Assembly (NCBI RefSeq): GCF_021699195.1
Contig: NZ_SSXE01000017.1
Coordinates: 62,001-126,000 of the forward strand
Length of the DNA: 64,000 bases
DNA from: Nonomuraea sp. MG754425
GTDB lineage: Bacteria > Actinomycetota > Actinomycetes > Streptosporangiales > Streptosporangiaceae
Direction: 5' to 3'
Shown: piece by piece, positions 17,818 to 26,748 of the stretch
Layout: every line of letters starts with the position of its first letter
Numbering within the stretch: the stretch's first letter is position 1
Position numbers and translations under genes: made by a program
The notes under the pieces: model-generated
Told to the model about the DNA's origin: nothing
The model's database searches: none
The model's input: the letters and a program-made list of their open reading frames with translations, nothing else

Positions 17818-19197
17818 TCAGCCCGGCGGCGTCGCGAGCGCGCGGGCGCAGGCGGCGAGCCCGATCTCGCTGGACGCCTTGACGAACACCACGTCCCCCG
17901 GTTCGACCAGCGCGGTGGCCAGCCGGACGGCCCCGGCCACGTCCTCGACGGCATGGACGGCCACGCCCTGGTCCGAGGCGCGCGCGGCCTCCGCCATCGC
18001 GACCGGATCCCCCGCCCCGACCGCGATCAGCACGTCGTAGCGCAGGCCGGCGACGAGCCGGCCCACCTCCGCGTGCCGGGCGCGCGAGGCGTCCGCCTGT
18101 TGTCCCATCGCGCCGAGTACGGCGACGGTCCGCCGGCTCCCGGCCAGGGCCTTCGCCGCCCGCAGCCCGGCCCGCATGGACTCGGGGTTGGCGTTGTAGG
18201 CGTCGTTGACGACGGTGACGCCGTCCGGCCGTTCGACGACCTCCAGCCGTCCCCCGGAGCGTCGCCGTGCGGCGGTCAGCCCGTCGGCGATCTCGGCGAC
18301 GCCCAGGCCGAGCACGGTGGCCACGGCGGCGGCGGCCAGGGCGTTGCCCACCTGGTGCGCGCCGACGAGGTCGAGCCGGACCGGGGCCCGGCCGGTGGGC
18401 GTCACCAGCTCGAACGCGGGTCGCGCCCGGTCGTCCAGCCGCACGTCCTCGGCCCGCACCTGCGCCGACTTCCCGTACCGCACGATCGTGGCCCTGGTGC
18501 GGGCGGCCATGCCCATGACGTACGGGTCGTCGGCGTTGAGCAGCGCGAACCCGTCCGCCGGGAGCGCCTCGACCAGCTCGCCCTTGGCCTGGGCCACGTC
18601 GGCGAGCCCGGTCCCCATCCGCTCCACATGCGCGGTGCCGACGTTGAGCACCAGCCCGACCTGGGGCGGCGCGAGCCCGGTCAGGTACGTCAGGTCGCCC
18701 TTGCGGCCCGCACCCATCTCCAGCACCAGATTCCGGGTGGCGGCGTCGGCGCGCAGCACGGTGAGCGGCAGCCCGAGCTCGTTGTTGAACGACCTGTCGG
18801 TGGCGACCGTCGCGGCGTGCCGTTCGAGGAGCTGGGCCAGCAGGTCCTTGGTCGTGGTCTTGCCCACGGAGCCGGTCAGCGCGATCACGGTCGGGCTGAT
18901 CTGTTCGAGCACGTGCCTGGCCAGCAGGCCGAGCGCGAGCTGGACGTCCGCCACCACGAGAGCGGGCACGCCGACGGGCCGCGCGGCCAGCACGGCGACG
19001 GCCCCGCCCGCGACGGCACGGGCCGCGTAGTCGTGACCGTCGACGCGCGCCCCGGCCGTCGCGGCGAACAGGCCGCCGGGCAGCACCTCGCGGGAGTCGA
19101 CCGCCGAGGGCGCCGTCACCGGCGCCGCCGGGTCGGGCACGTCGTCCAGGCGGGCGCCGACCACCCGCGCGATCTCGGTCAGCGTCATGGGGATCAC
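17818..19197 (-). CDS. murF: UDP-N-acetylmuramoyl-tripeptide-D-alanyl-D-alanine ligase
   Basis: A 459-residue Mur ligase: N-terminal UDP-MurNAc-binding domain, central ATPase with P-loop ALTGSVGKTTTKDLL and the NNELGLPLT and MGAGRKGDL motifs, and a C-terminal domain with VVNDAYNANPESM. It adds the D-Ala-D-Ala dipeptide to UDP-MurNAc-tripeptide in the cytoplasm. The GTG at 19197 overlaps the ligase stop (GTGA) and has AGGAG 7 bases upstream, so I prefer it to the ATG at 19188. It lies outside any mra/dcw cell-division cluster and is paired only with ddl, which suggests an accessory copy. Confidence 0.9.
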   Translation of the reverse strand: MIPMTLTEIARVVGARLDDVPDPAAPVTAPSAVDSREVLPGGLFAATAGARVDGHDYAARAVAGGAVAVLAARPVGVPALVVADVQLALGLLARHVLEQISPTVIALTGSVGKTTTKDLLAQLLERHAATVATDRSFNNELGLPLTVLRADAATRNLVLEMGAGRKGDLTYLTGLAPPQVGLVLNVGTAHVERMGTGLADVAQAKGELVEALPADGFALLNADDPYVMGMAARTRATIVRYGKSAQVRAEDVRLDDRARPAFELVTPTGRAPVRLDLVGAHQVGNALAAAAVATVLGLGVAEIADGLTAARRRSGGRLEVVERPDGVTVVNDAYNANPESMRAGLRAAKALAGSRRTVAVLGAMGQQADASRARHAEVGRLVAGLRYDVLIAVGAGDPVAMAEAARASDQGVAVHAVEDVAGAVRLATALVEPGDVVFVKASSEIGLAACARALATPPG

Positions 19198-20150
19198 GAG
19201 CCGCTCCTGGCGAACGCGAGGTCGATGAGCCGGCGCAGCAGCTCCGGGTACGGGACCCCGCTCGCGGCCCACGCCCTGGCGTAGACGGAACGGGCGGTGA
19301 AGCCGGGCATGGTGTTGATCTCCAGCACGTACAGGCGTCCCGTGTCCTGCTCGTGGAGGAAGTCGACCCGGGACAGGCCGTAGCCGCCGATCGCCCGGAA
19401 GGCGCGCAGGGCCAGCTCGCGCACGTCGTCGGCCACCCGTTCCGGCAGCACGGCGGGGATGGCGGCGATCTCGGCCCGGCTGAGGTACTTGGCCTCGTAG
19501 TCGAGCCAGTCGCCGGGCACGATCAGCTCGCCGGGCGCCGACGCGTCCGGGGTGTCGTGGTCGCCGAGCACGCCGCAGATGAGCTCGCGCGCGCTCACGC
19601 CCTGCTCGACGATGACCATCCGGTCGTGGGCCAGCGCCAGCTCCACCCCCGCGCGCAGTTCCTCCATGGACGTGACCCGCGAGATGCCGATGGAGGAGCC
19701 CAGACCGGCCGGTTTGACGTACATCGGCCAGTCGAGCGACTTCACCAGCGCCCAGTGGTCGGTGCTGGTGCGCCATTCGTGCTCGCTGAACCACACGTAC
19801 GGGGTGACCGGAATGCCCTCCGCCAGGAAGGCCCGCCGCATCGCGACCTTGTTCATGGCCACCGCCGAGGCCAGGACGCCGCAGCCCACGTACGGCAGGC
19901 CCAGCGTCTCCAGGTGCCCCTGGACGACGCCGTCCTCGCCGAACGGCCCGTGCAGCACGGGGAAGACCACGTCCGCCAGGTCGCGCCGCAGCTCCACCGG
20001 CCACCGGCCGCGCCGGTCGATGATGACGGCGACGGGCTCGTACAGCTCCCTCGGCAGGGCGTCGAGCACCGCCTGCGCCGACTGCAGCGACACCTCGTGT
20101 TCGGCGGACGGCCCGCCCGCCAGCACAGCCACGCGTACGCGCTCGGTCAC
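19194..20150 (-). CDS. ddl: D-alanine-D-alanine ligase
   Basis: A 318-residue ATP-grasp ligase. Landmarks are AGGPSAEHEVSL at the N-terminus, VKPAGLGSSIGIS in the ATP-binding domain, the omega-loop tyrosine segment LDYEAKY, and SRVDFL/LEINTMPGFT near the metal site. The EAKY loop is typical of D-Ala-D-Ala ligases and absent from VanA-type D-Ala-D-Lac ligases. The NTMPGFTARS stretch differs from the usual NTSPGMT, so acceptor preference deserves testing. It is the first gene of a ddl-murF operon overlapping by 4 bases, with no VanH or VanX homologue nearby. Confidence 0.9.
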   Translation of the reverse strand: MTERVRVAVLAGGPSAEHEVSLQSAQAVLDALPRELYEPVAVIIDRRGRWPVELRRDLADVVFPVLHGPFGEDGVVQGHLETLGLPYVGCGVLASAVAMNKVAMRRAFLAEGIPVTPYVWFSEHEWRTSTDHWALVKSLDWPMYVKPAGLGSSIGISRVTSMEELRAGVELALAHDRMVIVEQGVSARELICGVLGDHDTPDASAPGELIVPGDWLDYEAKYLSRAEIAAIPAVLPERVADDVRELALRAFRAIGGYGLSRVDFLHEQDTGRLYVLEINTMPGFTARSVYARAWAASGVPYPELLRRLIDLAFARSGS

Positions 20151-20207
20151 GTTCGATCAGCCTTCCTCAACGGCGCGGGACCAACCTGACGAGCGTCGGC
20201 GCTACGA

Positions 20208-20242
20208 CTGACCGGTTCCCAGACCATTCGCTGTCCGGTTCC
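20208..20242. promoter_or_regulatory. Direct repeats upstream of ddl-murF
   Basis: CTGACCGGTTCC (20208-20219) and CTGTCCGGTTCC (20231-20242) lie 23 bp apart, about two helical turns, and both are followed by a GACC-containing tail. They sit 60-90 bp upstream of the ddl start. The spacing is what one expects for tandem response-regulator sites, but the regulator is unknown. Confidence 0.45.
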
Positions 20243-20266
20243 TGACCGCTGTGCCTGCCCGCGGCC

Positions 20267-21166
20267 TCACCCCGCCGGGTCACGACGGCGGAGCAGACCC
20301 GGGCTGGTGCCGTGAAAGCGCTTGAAGGCGCTGCTGAACGCGAAGCCGTCGGTGTATCCGACCCTGCGGGCGACCGAGGCGACCTTCGCGCCCGGCTCGC
20401 GCAGCAGCTCGGCGGCCAGGGTCATCCGCCAGCCGGTCAGGTAGGTCATCGGGGGCTGCTCGACCAGCGCGGTGAAGCGGCGGGTGAAGCTCGCCCGGGA
20501 GAGCCCGGCCGTGGCCGCGAGCAGGCCGACGTTCCAGGGCCGCGCCGGCTCGGCGTGCATCGCGCGCAGCACGGGGCCGATCACGGGGTCGCCGAGGGCG
20601 AGGTACCAGGCGGGCGGCGCGGCGTCCGGCCGGCCGAACCAGGCGCGCAGGGTGCGGACGAGCAGCAGGTCCAGCAGCCGATCGAGCACGAGGTCCTGGC
20701 CCGCCTCGCGGACGGCCAACTCCTCGGCGAGCAGGATGCCGACCGCCGTGCCGGGCTCGGCGCGGACCGTCAGCATCTCGGGCAACGCGCTGATCAGCCT
20801 GCGCCCGACGTCGTCGGTGCTGCGGTAGGCGCCGGTGACCAGGTCGAGGGGTTCGCCGGCCGAACGCGGCCGGGTGTCCAGACGGGTGCACCGCACGCCG
20901 TGGTGGATCACGACCTGCGGGGGCGTGCCCGGGTCGTCGGCGACCCGGTGCGGTGCCGGGCCTCGCAGCAGCGCGGTGTCCCCGGCGGTGAGCAGCGCCG
21001 CCCGCCCTTCCCGGGGCACCACCCAGGTGCTGCCGCGCAGCACCGTGTAGAGCGTCAGCGGGGGTGCTTCCTCGTTGAGCAACGACCACGGCGGGGCCAG
21101 GAACGACTGCCGCAGCACCGCGCCGTCCGCCCGTACCGCCCGCAGCAGCCTGGCCAGCGCCTCCAT
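20267..21166 (-). CDS. AraC family transcriptional regulator (cupin type)
   Basis: About 299 residues. The N-terminal cupin sensor domain contains PPLTLYTVLRGSTWV and LLTAGDTALLRGPAPHRV. The C-terminal double HTH has LAATAGLSRASFTRRFTALVEQPPMTYL and VASVARRVGYTDGFAFSSAFKRFHGTSPG. This cupin_6-AraC arrangement usually controls a neighbouring oxidoreductase. The frame is open to 21208, but MEALARLLRAVRADG at 21166 is a typical start. It is divergent from an NmrA-like reductase, its probable target. Confidence 0.9.
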   Translation of the reverse strand: MEALARLLRAVRADGAVLRQSFLAPPWSLLNEEAPPLTLYTVLRGSTWVVPREGRAALLTAGDTALLRGPAPHRVADDPGTPPQVVIHHGVRCTRLDTRPRSAGEPLDLVTGAYRSTDDVGRRLISALPEMLTVRAEPGTAVGILLAEELAVREAGQDLVLDRLLDLLLVRTLRAWFGRPDAAPPAWYLALGDPVIGPVLRAMHAEPARPWNVGLLAATAGLSRASFTRRFTALVEQPPMTYLTGWRMTLAAELLREPGAKVASVARRVGYTDGFAFSSAFKRFHGTSPGLLRRRDPAG

Positions 21167-21246
21167 TCCGGAAAGTGTAAGCATCACGAAGGTGGTCGAG
21201 CCGTTCACCCATGGCTTGCGGCCCCGGCCGGGGATTGGCTGGAGCC

Positions 21247-22062
21247 ATGACTGTTCTTGTTCTCGGGGCGACCGGCAGGACGGGCCGTCTCGTGGTCGCC
21301 GGGCTGAAGGCCCGGGGTGTGCGGGTGCGGGCGGTTTCGCGATCCGCCCCGCTACCTTTCGACTGGGACGATCCCGGCACCTGGGGTCCCGTCGCCGACG
21401 GCGTCACGGCGGCCTACCTGGTGACGCCCGAGGACCCGGGGTTCCGCGCCGGGCGGGTGGGCTCGTTCCTGGACCGGGCGGACGGGATCCGGCGGATCGT
21501 GCTGCTGTCCGGTCTGAGCGCGGGCTACGGGAGCGTGCCGATGGCCTCCCGCGAGGTGCCCGTGCGCCGGCCGGGCCTGGACTGGACGATCCTGCGGCCG
21601 GGCGCCTTCCAGCAGAACTTCGTCACCCCGCCGGAGAGCGGGGAACTGCGGCTGCCGCTGGGCCCGCGACCGCGCACCGCGCCCATCGACGTCGCCGACA
21701 TCGCCGACGTCGCGGTGCGCGTGCTGACCACCGACGGCCACGCCGGACGGACCTACGACCTGTCGGGCCCACGCGCCCTGTCCTACGCCGAACTGCTCGA
21801 GATCGCCTCCCGGCGCGGCGGGCGTCCGGCCGTCTACGTGGACGAGCCGGTCGAAGCCTGGCTGGCGCGGATGACGGCCCGCGGTGTCTCCGAGCAGGCG
21901 CTGAACTGGTCGCTGGAGACGTTCGAGGCCATCCGCCGGGGCGTGTACGCGCGCCTGCACGACGGCGTCCACCAGGTGCTCGGGCGGCGGCCCCGCGACT
22001 TCGCGGACCTCGGCGCACGGCACCAGGGCGCGACCGTCAGGTGCCGGCGGACTGCACGGTGA
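21247..22062 (+). CDS. NmrA/atypical SDR NAD(P)-binding protein
   Basis: A 271-residue Rossmann-fold protein. The dinucleotide motif LVLGATGRTGR lies at residues 3-13, followed by RRIVLLSGLSAGYG and WTILRPGAFQQNF. Homologues bind NAD(P) and act as quinone- or azoreductase-like enzymes or redox sensors. The substrate is unknown. The ATG at 21247 is chosen because the Rossmann strand begins directly after it; GGAG lies close upstream. Divergent from the AraC regulator. The last 26 bases overlap the convergent GntR gene. Confidence 0.85.
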   Translation: MTVLVLGATGRTGRLVVAGLKARGVRVRAVSRSAPLPFDWDDPGTWGPVADGVTAAYLVTPEDPGFRAGRVGSFLDRADGIRRIVLLSGLSAGYGSVPMASREVPVRRPGLDWTILRPGAFQQNFVTPPESGELRLPLGPRPRTAPIDVADIADVAVRVLTTDGHAGRTYDLSGPRALSYAELLEIASRRGGRPAVYVDEPVEAWLARMTARGVSEQALNWSLETFEAIRRGVYARLHDGVHQVLGRRPRDFADLGARHQGATVRCRRTAR

Positions 22063-22828
22063 GCAGGGGGTTGCGGGGTGCTCCCCTGCGCCGTTCCAAC
22101 CGCACCTCGAACCGGCTCAGGTCGCCCCGGTGCGAGGCGACGAAGTACTCGACGGGCCGTCCGTCCGGCGCGTACGACGTGCTGGACAGCAGGAGGATCG
22201 GGCTGTCGCGGCGGATGTCCAGCGACCGGGCCACCGCCGCGGGCGCGGGCACCGCCTCCACCTGCCGCCGCCCCCAGGAGATCTCGATCCCGTACTCGTC
22301 CTCCAGGAGCGCGTACAGCGACTGATGGGTCAGATCCTCCTCCAGCAGCCGCGGGCACAACGCGTACGGCAGGTACGTCACCACCACCACCCACGGGATC
22401 TCGTCCACGAACCGCAACCGGTCGAGGACGATGACCGGGTCGCCCGGCGCGATCGCCAGCTCGGCGGCGACCTCCGGCGTGGCCGGTACCCGTTCCAGGC
22501 GGCGTACCTCGCTGCGCATGGTGCCGCCGCGCGAGGTGACGTCCTCGTGCAGGCCGGTGAGGGTCTGGACGAGCAGTTCGGAGGTCTTGGGCGGTGTCAC
22601 GAACGACCCCTGGCCCTTCCTGCGCACGATGCGCCCGCCGATCTCCAGCTCGCGCAGCGCCTGCCTGACCACGGTCCGCGACACGCCGTAGGAGTCGCAG
22701 AGCTCGCTCTCGCTGGGCAGGCGGTCGCCGGGGCGGTGCACCCCCTCGTCCATGTCGTGGATGAGGGCCTGCTGGAGCTGGTAGTACATCGGGACGAACG
22801 ACTCCCGGTCCAGCCGCTGTGTGGTCAT
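22037..22828 (-). CDS. GntR family regulator (HutC/UTRA type)
   Basis: A 263-residue regulator. The N-terminal winged helix carries GDRLPSESELCDSYGVSRTVVRQALRELE, and the C-terminal UTRA ligand domain includes LRFVDEIPWVVVVTYLPYALCP and a DGRPVEYFVASHRGD ending. UTRA regulators sense sugars, sugar phosphates or related metabolites and repress their own catabolic operons. Third gene of the kinase-dehydrogenase-regulator operon, overlapping the preceding gene by 4 bases, with a GGGGAG ribosome site. The perfect 22-bp palindrome at 25311 is its probable operator. Confidence 0.92.
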   Translation of the reverse strand: MTTQRLDRESFVPMYYQLQQALIHDMDEGVHRPGDRLPSESELCDSYGVSRTVVRQALRELEIGGRIVRRKGQGSFVTPPKTSELLVQTLTGLHEDVTSRGGTMRSEVRRLERVPATPEVAAELAIAPGDPVIVLDRLRFVDEIPWVVVVTYLPYALCPRLLEEDLTHQSLYALLEDEYGIEISWGRRQVEAVPAPAAVARSLDIRRDSPILLLSSTSYAPDGRPVEYFVASHRGDLSRFEVRLERRRGAPRNPLLTVQSAGT

Positions 22829-23775
22829 GACTCCCCTGAGATGTGTGCGATCGTGTCCAGCCGGGCGAACGTCTCCTCGCCGATCGAGGTCCCATAGACG
22901 CCGCCGATGTGGTCGGCCCAGCCGTGCAGGAAATAGCGCCACCCGTCCGCCACCCGCAGCCCCCGCTCCGCGGCCTGCCGCCCGGCCTGGCGCAGGAAGG
23001 TGAGCGGCCCCCGATAGTTCAGCTCCCATACGACGGCCTCCCGGGGGAACGGCGCGGTGTCGCCGAGCGGCGATCCGGGCCGGTCCTTGCCCATGCCGGT
23101 GGCGTTGATGACGAGCGACCCGGCGGGCAGGCCGGCCAGCAGGCCGTCACCGGACGGGTCGCACCGCACGTCCACCGGCGTGCCGAGGGTCTGCGCCAGT
23201 TCGTGCACCTTGCGCAGCCGCTCGGGCAGCACGTCCGACACCAGCAGGCGGCCCGGCCGGTCGGTGTGGCGGTGCAGCAGCATGACGGCGATCGCCAGGC
23301 CGGCCCCGCCGGCGCCGAGGCACAGCGCGTGGCCGCCGGTCCTGGCGAAGTGGTCGGGGGCCAGCAGCTCGCGCAGTGCGCGGCCCGCCGTCACGACGTC
23401 TCTGGCCGCGCCCCGCAGCCGTCCGTCGTGCTTGGTGATGAGGGAGATCTCCCCGCAGAGCGTGGCGTGGTCGTCGAGTTCGTCGAACAGGTCGGCCGCG
23501 GCGGCGTGCACGCCGGTCTTGTGGCTGGTGATGAGCGCGCCGCGGGTGCGCGGGTCGGCGGCGAGGCCGGCCACCGCGGCGCGGTAGACCTCCGGCGGGC
23601 TGCCGAGCGGCAGGTCCTGCCCGATCAGGCGGGCGGCGGGCAGCCCGAGGGCCCGGGCCCAGCGGGGGAACAGGCCATGGATCGACGACTGCGCGGTCGT
23701 GACGCCGAGAAACCGCATGATCTCGGGGCCGGTGCCGGCCCCGGCGGGGTGCCGGGACAAGATCTCAGTGCTCAT
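22825..23775 (-). CDS. Shikimate dehydrogenase-like oxidoreductase in a sugar operon
   Basis: A 316-residue protein with the AroE fold: an N-terminal substrate domain (LGVTTAQSSIHGLFPRW, SHKTGVHA with the usual catalytic Lys) and a Rossmann domain (ALCLGAGGAGLAIAVML). The shikimate-binding SxS of true AroE is replaced by TTAQSS, and the VTxPxK motif reads LITSHKT. With an FGGY kinase and a sugar importer beside it, a role on a polyol, cyclitol or sugar acid is more likely than the shikimate pathway. It overlaps the kinase by 11 bases and GntR by 4. Confidence 0.78.
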   Translation of the reverse strand: MSTEILSRHPAGAGTGPEIMRFLGVTTAQSSIHGLFPRWARALGLPAARLIGQDLPLGSPPEVYRAAVAGLAADPRTRGALITSHKTGVHAAAADLFDELDDHATLCGEISLITKHDGRLRGAARDVVTAGRALRELLAPDHFARTGGHALCLGAGGAGLAIAVMLLHRHTDRPGRLLVSDVLPERLRKVHELAQTLGTPVDVRCDPSGDGLLAGLPAGSLVINATGMGKDRPGSPLGDTAPFPREAVVWELNYRGPLTFLRQAGRQAAERGLRVADGWRYFLHGWADHIGGVYGTSIGEETFARLDTIAHISGES

Positions 23776-25237
23776 TGAACCACGGCTCCAGCCGGGCGTA
23801 GGCGTCGAGGAAGCGGCGATACTGGCGAATGTATCGCTCGTGAACGATCTTGTCTGGCAAGATCGCCGGTTCGGTGGCCGAGAGGCCGGGCGCGACGCCG
23901 AAACCGTCGAAGACGCCCATCGCGACCCCGCCCACGATCGCCGCGCCCAGGCAGTTGGCCTCGACGTTCGTGCGGCGGCGTACCGGCAGGCCCCAGACGT
24001 CGGCCAGCACGCGCAGCACCTCCGCGGCCACGGCCGCCCCGCCGACCGCGTCGATGCGCTCGATCGCGGTGCCGTTGCCGGTGAACGCCCGCAGCCCGGT
24101 CAGCAGGTTCATGGCCACGCCCTCCAGCACGGCCCGGGTCAGGTGGGCGCGCTCGTGGTGACGGGCCAGCCCGACGAAGGCGGCCCGCGCCTTGGGGTTC
24201 CAGTACGGCGAACGCTCCCCGAGCAGGTGGGGCAGGAAGAACAGGCCGTCCCCGGCGGCCTCGACCTGTGCCGCGGCGGCGAGCAGGTCGGCGTGCGGGG
24301 CGGCGAGCACCTCGCTGATCCACTCCAGTGACGCGCCGCCGGCCTGCATCGTGGCGGTGGGCACGTAACGGCCGGGCACGACGTGGTTGAACGTCATCGT
24401 GCGCATGCCGGGGTCGAGCAGCGGGGCGTCGGCGGCCAGCGAGATCCAGGAGGAGGAGCCCAGGTAGGCGTAGGCGGACCCGTCGGGCGCCACCACGCCC
24501 GCGCCGGTCGCGGCGCACGGTCCGTCGCCGCCGCCGATGACCACCGGAGTGCCCTGGGCGAGCCCCGTGAGCGCGGCGGCCTCATGCGTGACGCGGCCGA
24601 TCACGGTGGTGGACGGGACGATCTCCGGCCACAGCGCCATCGGGACGTCGGCGGCCTGCAGAATCTCCTCCGACCAGCCGCCGGCCACCTGGTCGAAGGC
24701 GTTGGTGCCGGACGCGTCGGACGGATCGGTCACGAGGCGGCCGGTCAGCCGGTACGCGACGAAGTCCTTGGCCTGCACAATCGCCCGGGTCGCGGCGTAC
24801 GCGGCCGGCTCGTGGCGGCGCACCCAGAGCACCTTCGTCAGCGAGTACGTGGCGTTGAGCCGGTGGCCGGTCAGCCCGTAGACCCGGTCCATCGGGATGC
24901 GGTCGAGCAGGCGCTCGCACTGGTCCGCGGAGCGGGTGTCGGCCCAGATGATCGCCGGGCGGACCGGCTCGCCGTGGCCGTCGAGGAAGACCGCGCCCAT
25001 CATCTGGCCGGAGAACGACACGCAGGTGATCTCGGCCGGGGCCGTGCCCGTGCGGTCGAGCAGGTCACGCGTCGAGCGGAGCACCGCGTCCCACCAGTCG
25101 AGCGGCGACTGCTCGGCCCGGCCGCCGGGCCCGAACGCGGTCGGGTAGCGCGCCGTGCTCATCGCGGTGAGCGTGCCGTCGTCGCCGAACATCGCCGCCT
25201 TGTCGCCGGTGGTGCCGAGGTCGTGGGTGAGGATCAT
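23765..25237 (-). CDS. FGGY family carbohydrate kinase (xylulokinase-like)
   Basis: A 490-residue ASKHA kinase. The phosphate-1 motif is HDLGTTGDKAAMF, adenosine-side motifs are GGGDGPCAATGAG and VGGAAVAAEVLRVLADV, and catalytic-loop features IIWADTRS and SGQMMGAVF are present. Closest in style to xylulokinases, though sugar specificity cannot be fixed from sequence. It would phosphorylate the sugar imported by the ABC system encoded on the other arm. First gene of the leftward operon, directly facing the 22-bp palindrome. Confidence 0.9.
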   Translation of the reverse strand: MILTHDLGTTGDKAAMFGDDGTLTAMSTARYPTAFGPGGRAEQSPLDWWDAVLRSTRDLLDRTGTAPAEITCVSFSGQMMGAVFLDGHGEPVRPAIIWADTRSADQCERLLDRIPMDRVYGLTGHRLNATYSLTKVLWVRRHEPAAYAATRAIVQAKDFVAYRLTGRLVTDPSDASGTNAFDQVAGGWSEEILQAADVPMALWPEIVPSTTVIGRVTHEAAALTGLAQGTPVVIGGGDGPCAATGAGVVAPDGSAYAYLGSSSWISLAADAPLLDPGMRTMTFNHVVPGRYVPTATMQAGGASLEWISEVLAAPHADLLAAAAQVEAAGDGLFFLPHLLGERSPYWNPKARAAFVGLARHHERAHLTRAVLEGVAMNLLTGLRAFTGNGTAIERIDAVGGAAVAAEVLRVLADVWGLPVRRRTNVEANCLGAAIVGGVAMGVFDGFGVAPGLSATEPAILPDKIVHERYIRQYRRFLDAYARLEPWFNEH

Positions 25238-25310
25238 CTGCTGCTCCGAGTGGGCTGGGATGGCCCAACTCTAGACATTTCGAACAGCCCGCCTCTTGCC
25301 TAACATCCTA

Positions 25311-25332
25311 GCATCCTGTAATTACAGGATGC
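25311..25332. promoter_or_regulatory. Perfect 22-bp palindrome, probable GntR operator
   Basis: The half-sites GCATCCTGTAA and TTACAGGATGC form an uninterrupted, perfect 22-bp dyad in the 125-bp gap between the divergent kinase and aldehyde dehydrogenase genes. An extra partial half-site (CATCCTA) sits just upstream. Its place between the two arms fits one repressor controlling both operons. Confidence 0.75.
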
Positions 25333-25362
25333 GTCCACATTGTCGTAACAGGGGACACCTAC

Positions 25363-26748
25363 ATGATCGAGGTCCGTAATCCCGGCACCGGCGAATTGCT
25401 CGGCGAGGTCGAATCGTGCACCGAGGAACGCGTGGTGAGCGTGGTCGACACCGCGCAGGCCGGGCAGCGGGAGATGGCCGGCCTGCCCGCGTACGAGCGT
25501 GAGGCGCTGCTGCGGCGGGTGGCCGACCTGGTCGAGGCCGAGTCGGAGAGTCTCGCGCTGCTGCTGGCCGCCGAGAACGGCAAGCCCATCCTGCAGACGC
25601 GCGGCGAGGTGGCCGCCGCCGTGCGCATCTTCCGTGGCTACGCGGGCGAGGCGACCCGGTTGTTCGGCAGGCAGATCCCGCTGGACGCGGTGCCGGGGCT
25701 GGAGCGCCACCTCGCGGTGACCAGGCGCGAGCCCCTCGGCGTCGTGGCGGCCGTCGTGCCCTTCAACTACCCCGTCGAGCTGTACGCGCACAAGGCCGCC
25801 GCCGCGCTCGCCGCGGGCAACGCCGTGGTCGTGCAGCCGCCCGCGCGCTGCCCGCTCGCCGTGCTCCGGGTGGCCGAACTGGTGGCGCAGGCCGGTGCCC
25901 CGCCGCACGCCCACCAGGTGGTCACCGGCGGCGTACGCGTCTCCCAGCTCCTGGCCGAACTGCCCGGCATCGCGGCCGTGTCGCTCACCGGCAGCACGAC
26001 CGCCGGCAGGGAACTGGCCAGGCGCGGGGCCGACACGCTGAAGAAGGTCTTCCTGGAGCTCGGCGGCAACGACGCCCTGATCGTCTGCGCCGACGCCGAC
26101 CTGACCGAGGCCGCCCGCGCCGTCGTGCTCGGCCGCCTGGCCAGGGGCAACGGGCAGATCTGCTGCGCCGTCAAGCGTGTGTACGCCGAGCGGGCCGTCC
26201 ACGACGACTTCATGGCGGCACTGCTCGACGAGACCCGCAAGCTCACCGTCGGCGACCAGTTGCTGGAATCGACCGACGTCGGCCCGCTGATCGCGGAGGA
26301 GGCGGCCGAGCGGGTCGAGGCCGCCGTGCACAGGCTCGTCGCCGACGGGGCCACGCTGGTCACCGGCGGCGGCCGGCAGGGCGCCTTCTACGCGCCGGCC
26401 GTGCTGTCCGACGTGCCCGTCTCCAGCGCGGCGTTCGCCGAGGAGATCTTCGGGCCGGTCGCCCCGGTGGCCTCCTTCACCGACCCGATGGAGGCGGTGC
26501 GGCTGGCCAACGCCTCGCCGTACGGGCTGCAGGCGGCGGTCTTCACCCGCGACATCTCCCGCGCGTTCACGATCGCGAGCAAGCTCGACGTCGGCGGCGT
26601 GGTGATCAACGGCTCCACCGCGCTGCGGGCCGAGAACCTGCCGTTCGGCGGCACCAAGGACACCGGCGGCTACCGGGAGGGCGTGCACGACACGGCGCTG
26701 GAGTTCACCCGCCAGAAGACGATCATCGTCATGGAGGCGCTCGGATGA
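25363..26748 (+). CDS. Aldehyde dehydrogenase
   Basis: A 461-residue NAD(P)-dependent dehydrogenase. The PFNYPVELYAHKAAAALAAGNAVV segment is the cofactor entry, LELGGND holds the general-base Glu, and GQICCAVKRV holds the nucleophilic Cys. The Rossmann GS/TTAG turn is present. It oxidises an aldehyde to an acid, presumably an intermediate from the sugar handled by this locus. It overlaps the ABC ATPase gene by 4 bases, so the dehydrogenase and transporter form one operon. Confidence 0.92.
   Translation: MIEVRNPGTGELLGEVESCTEERVVSVVDTAQAGQREMAGLPAYEREALLRRVADLVEAESESLALLLAAENGKPILQTRGEVAAAVRIFRGYAGEATRLFGRQIPLDAVPGLERHLAVTRREPLGVVAAVVPFNYPVELYAHKAAAALAAGNAVVVQPPARCPLAVLRVAELVAQAGAPPHAHQVVTGGVRVSQLLAELPGIAAVSLTGSTTAGRELARRGADTLKKVFLELGGNDALIVCADADLTEAARAVVLGRLARGNGQICCAVKRVYAERAVHDDFMAALLDETRKLTVGDQLLESTDVGPLIAEEAAERVEAAVHRLVADGATLVTGGGRQGAFYAPAVLSDVPVSSAAFAEEIFGPVAPVASFTDPMEAVRLANASPYGLQAAVFTRDISRAFTIASKLDVGGVVINGSTALRAENLPFGGTKDTGGYREGVHDTALEFTRQKTIIVMEALG

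Noticed and set aside
19194..20150. VanA-type D-Ala-D-Lac ligase
   Set aside because: The loop reads LDYEAKY as in D-Ala-D-Ala ligases, and no VanH or VanX homologue is present.
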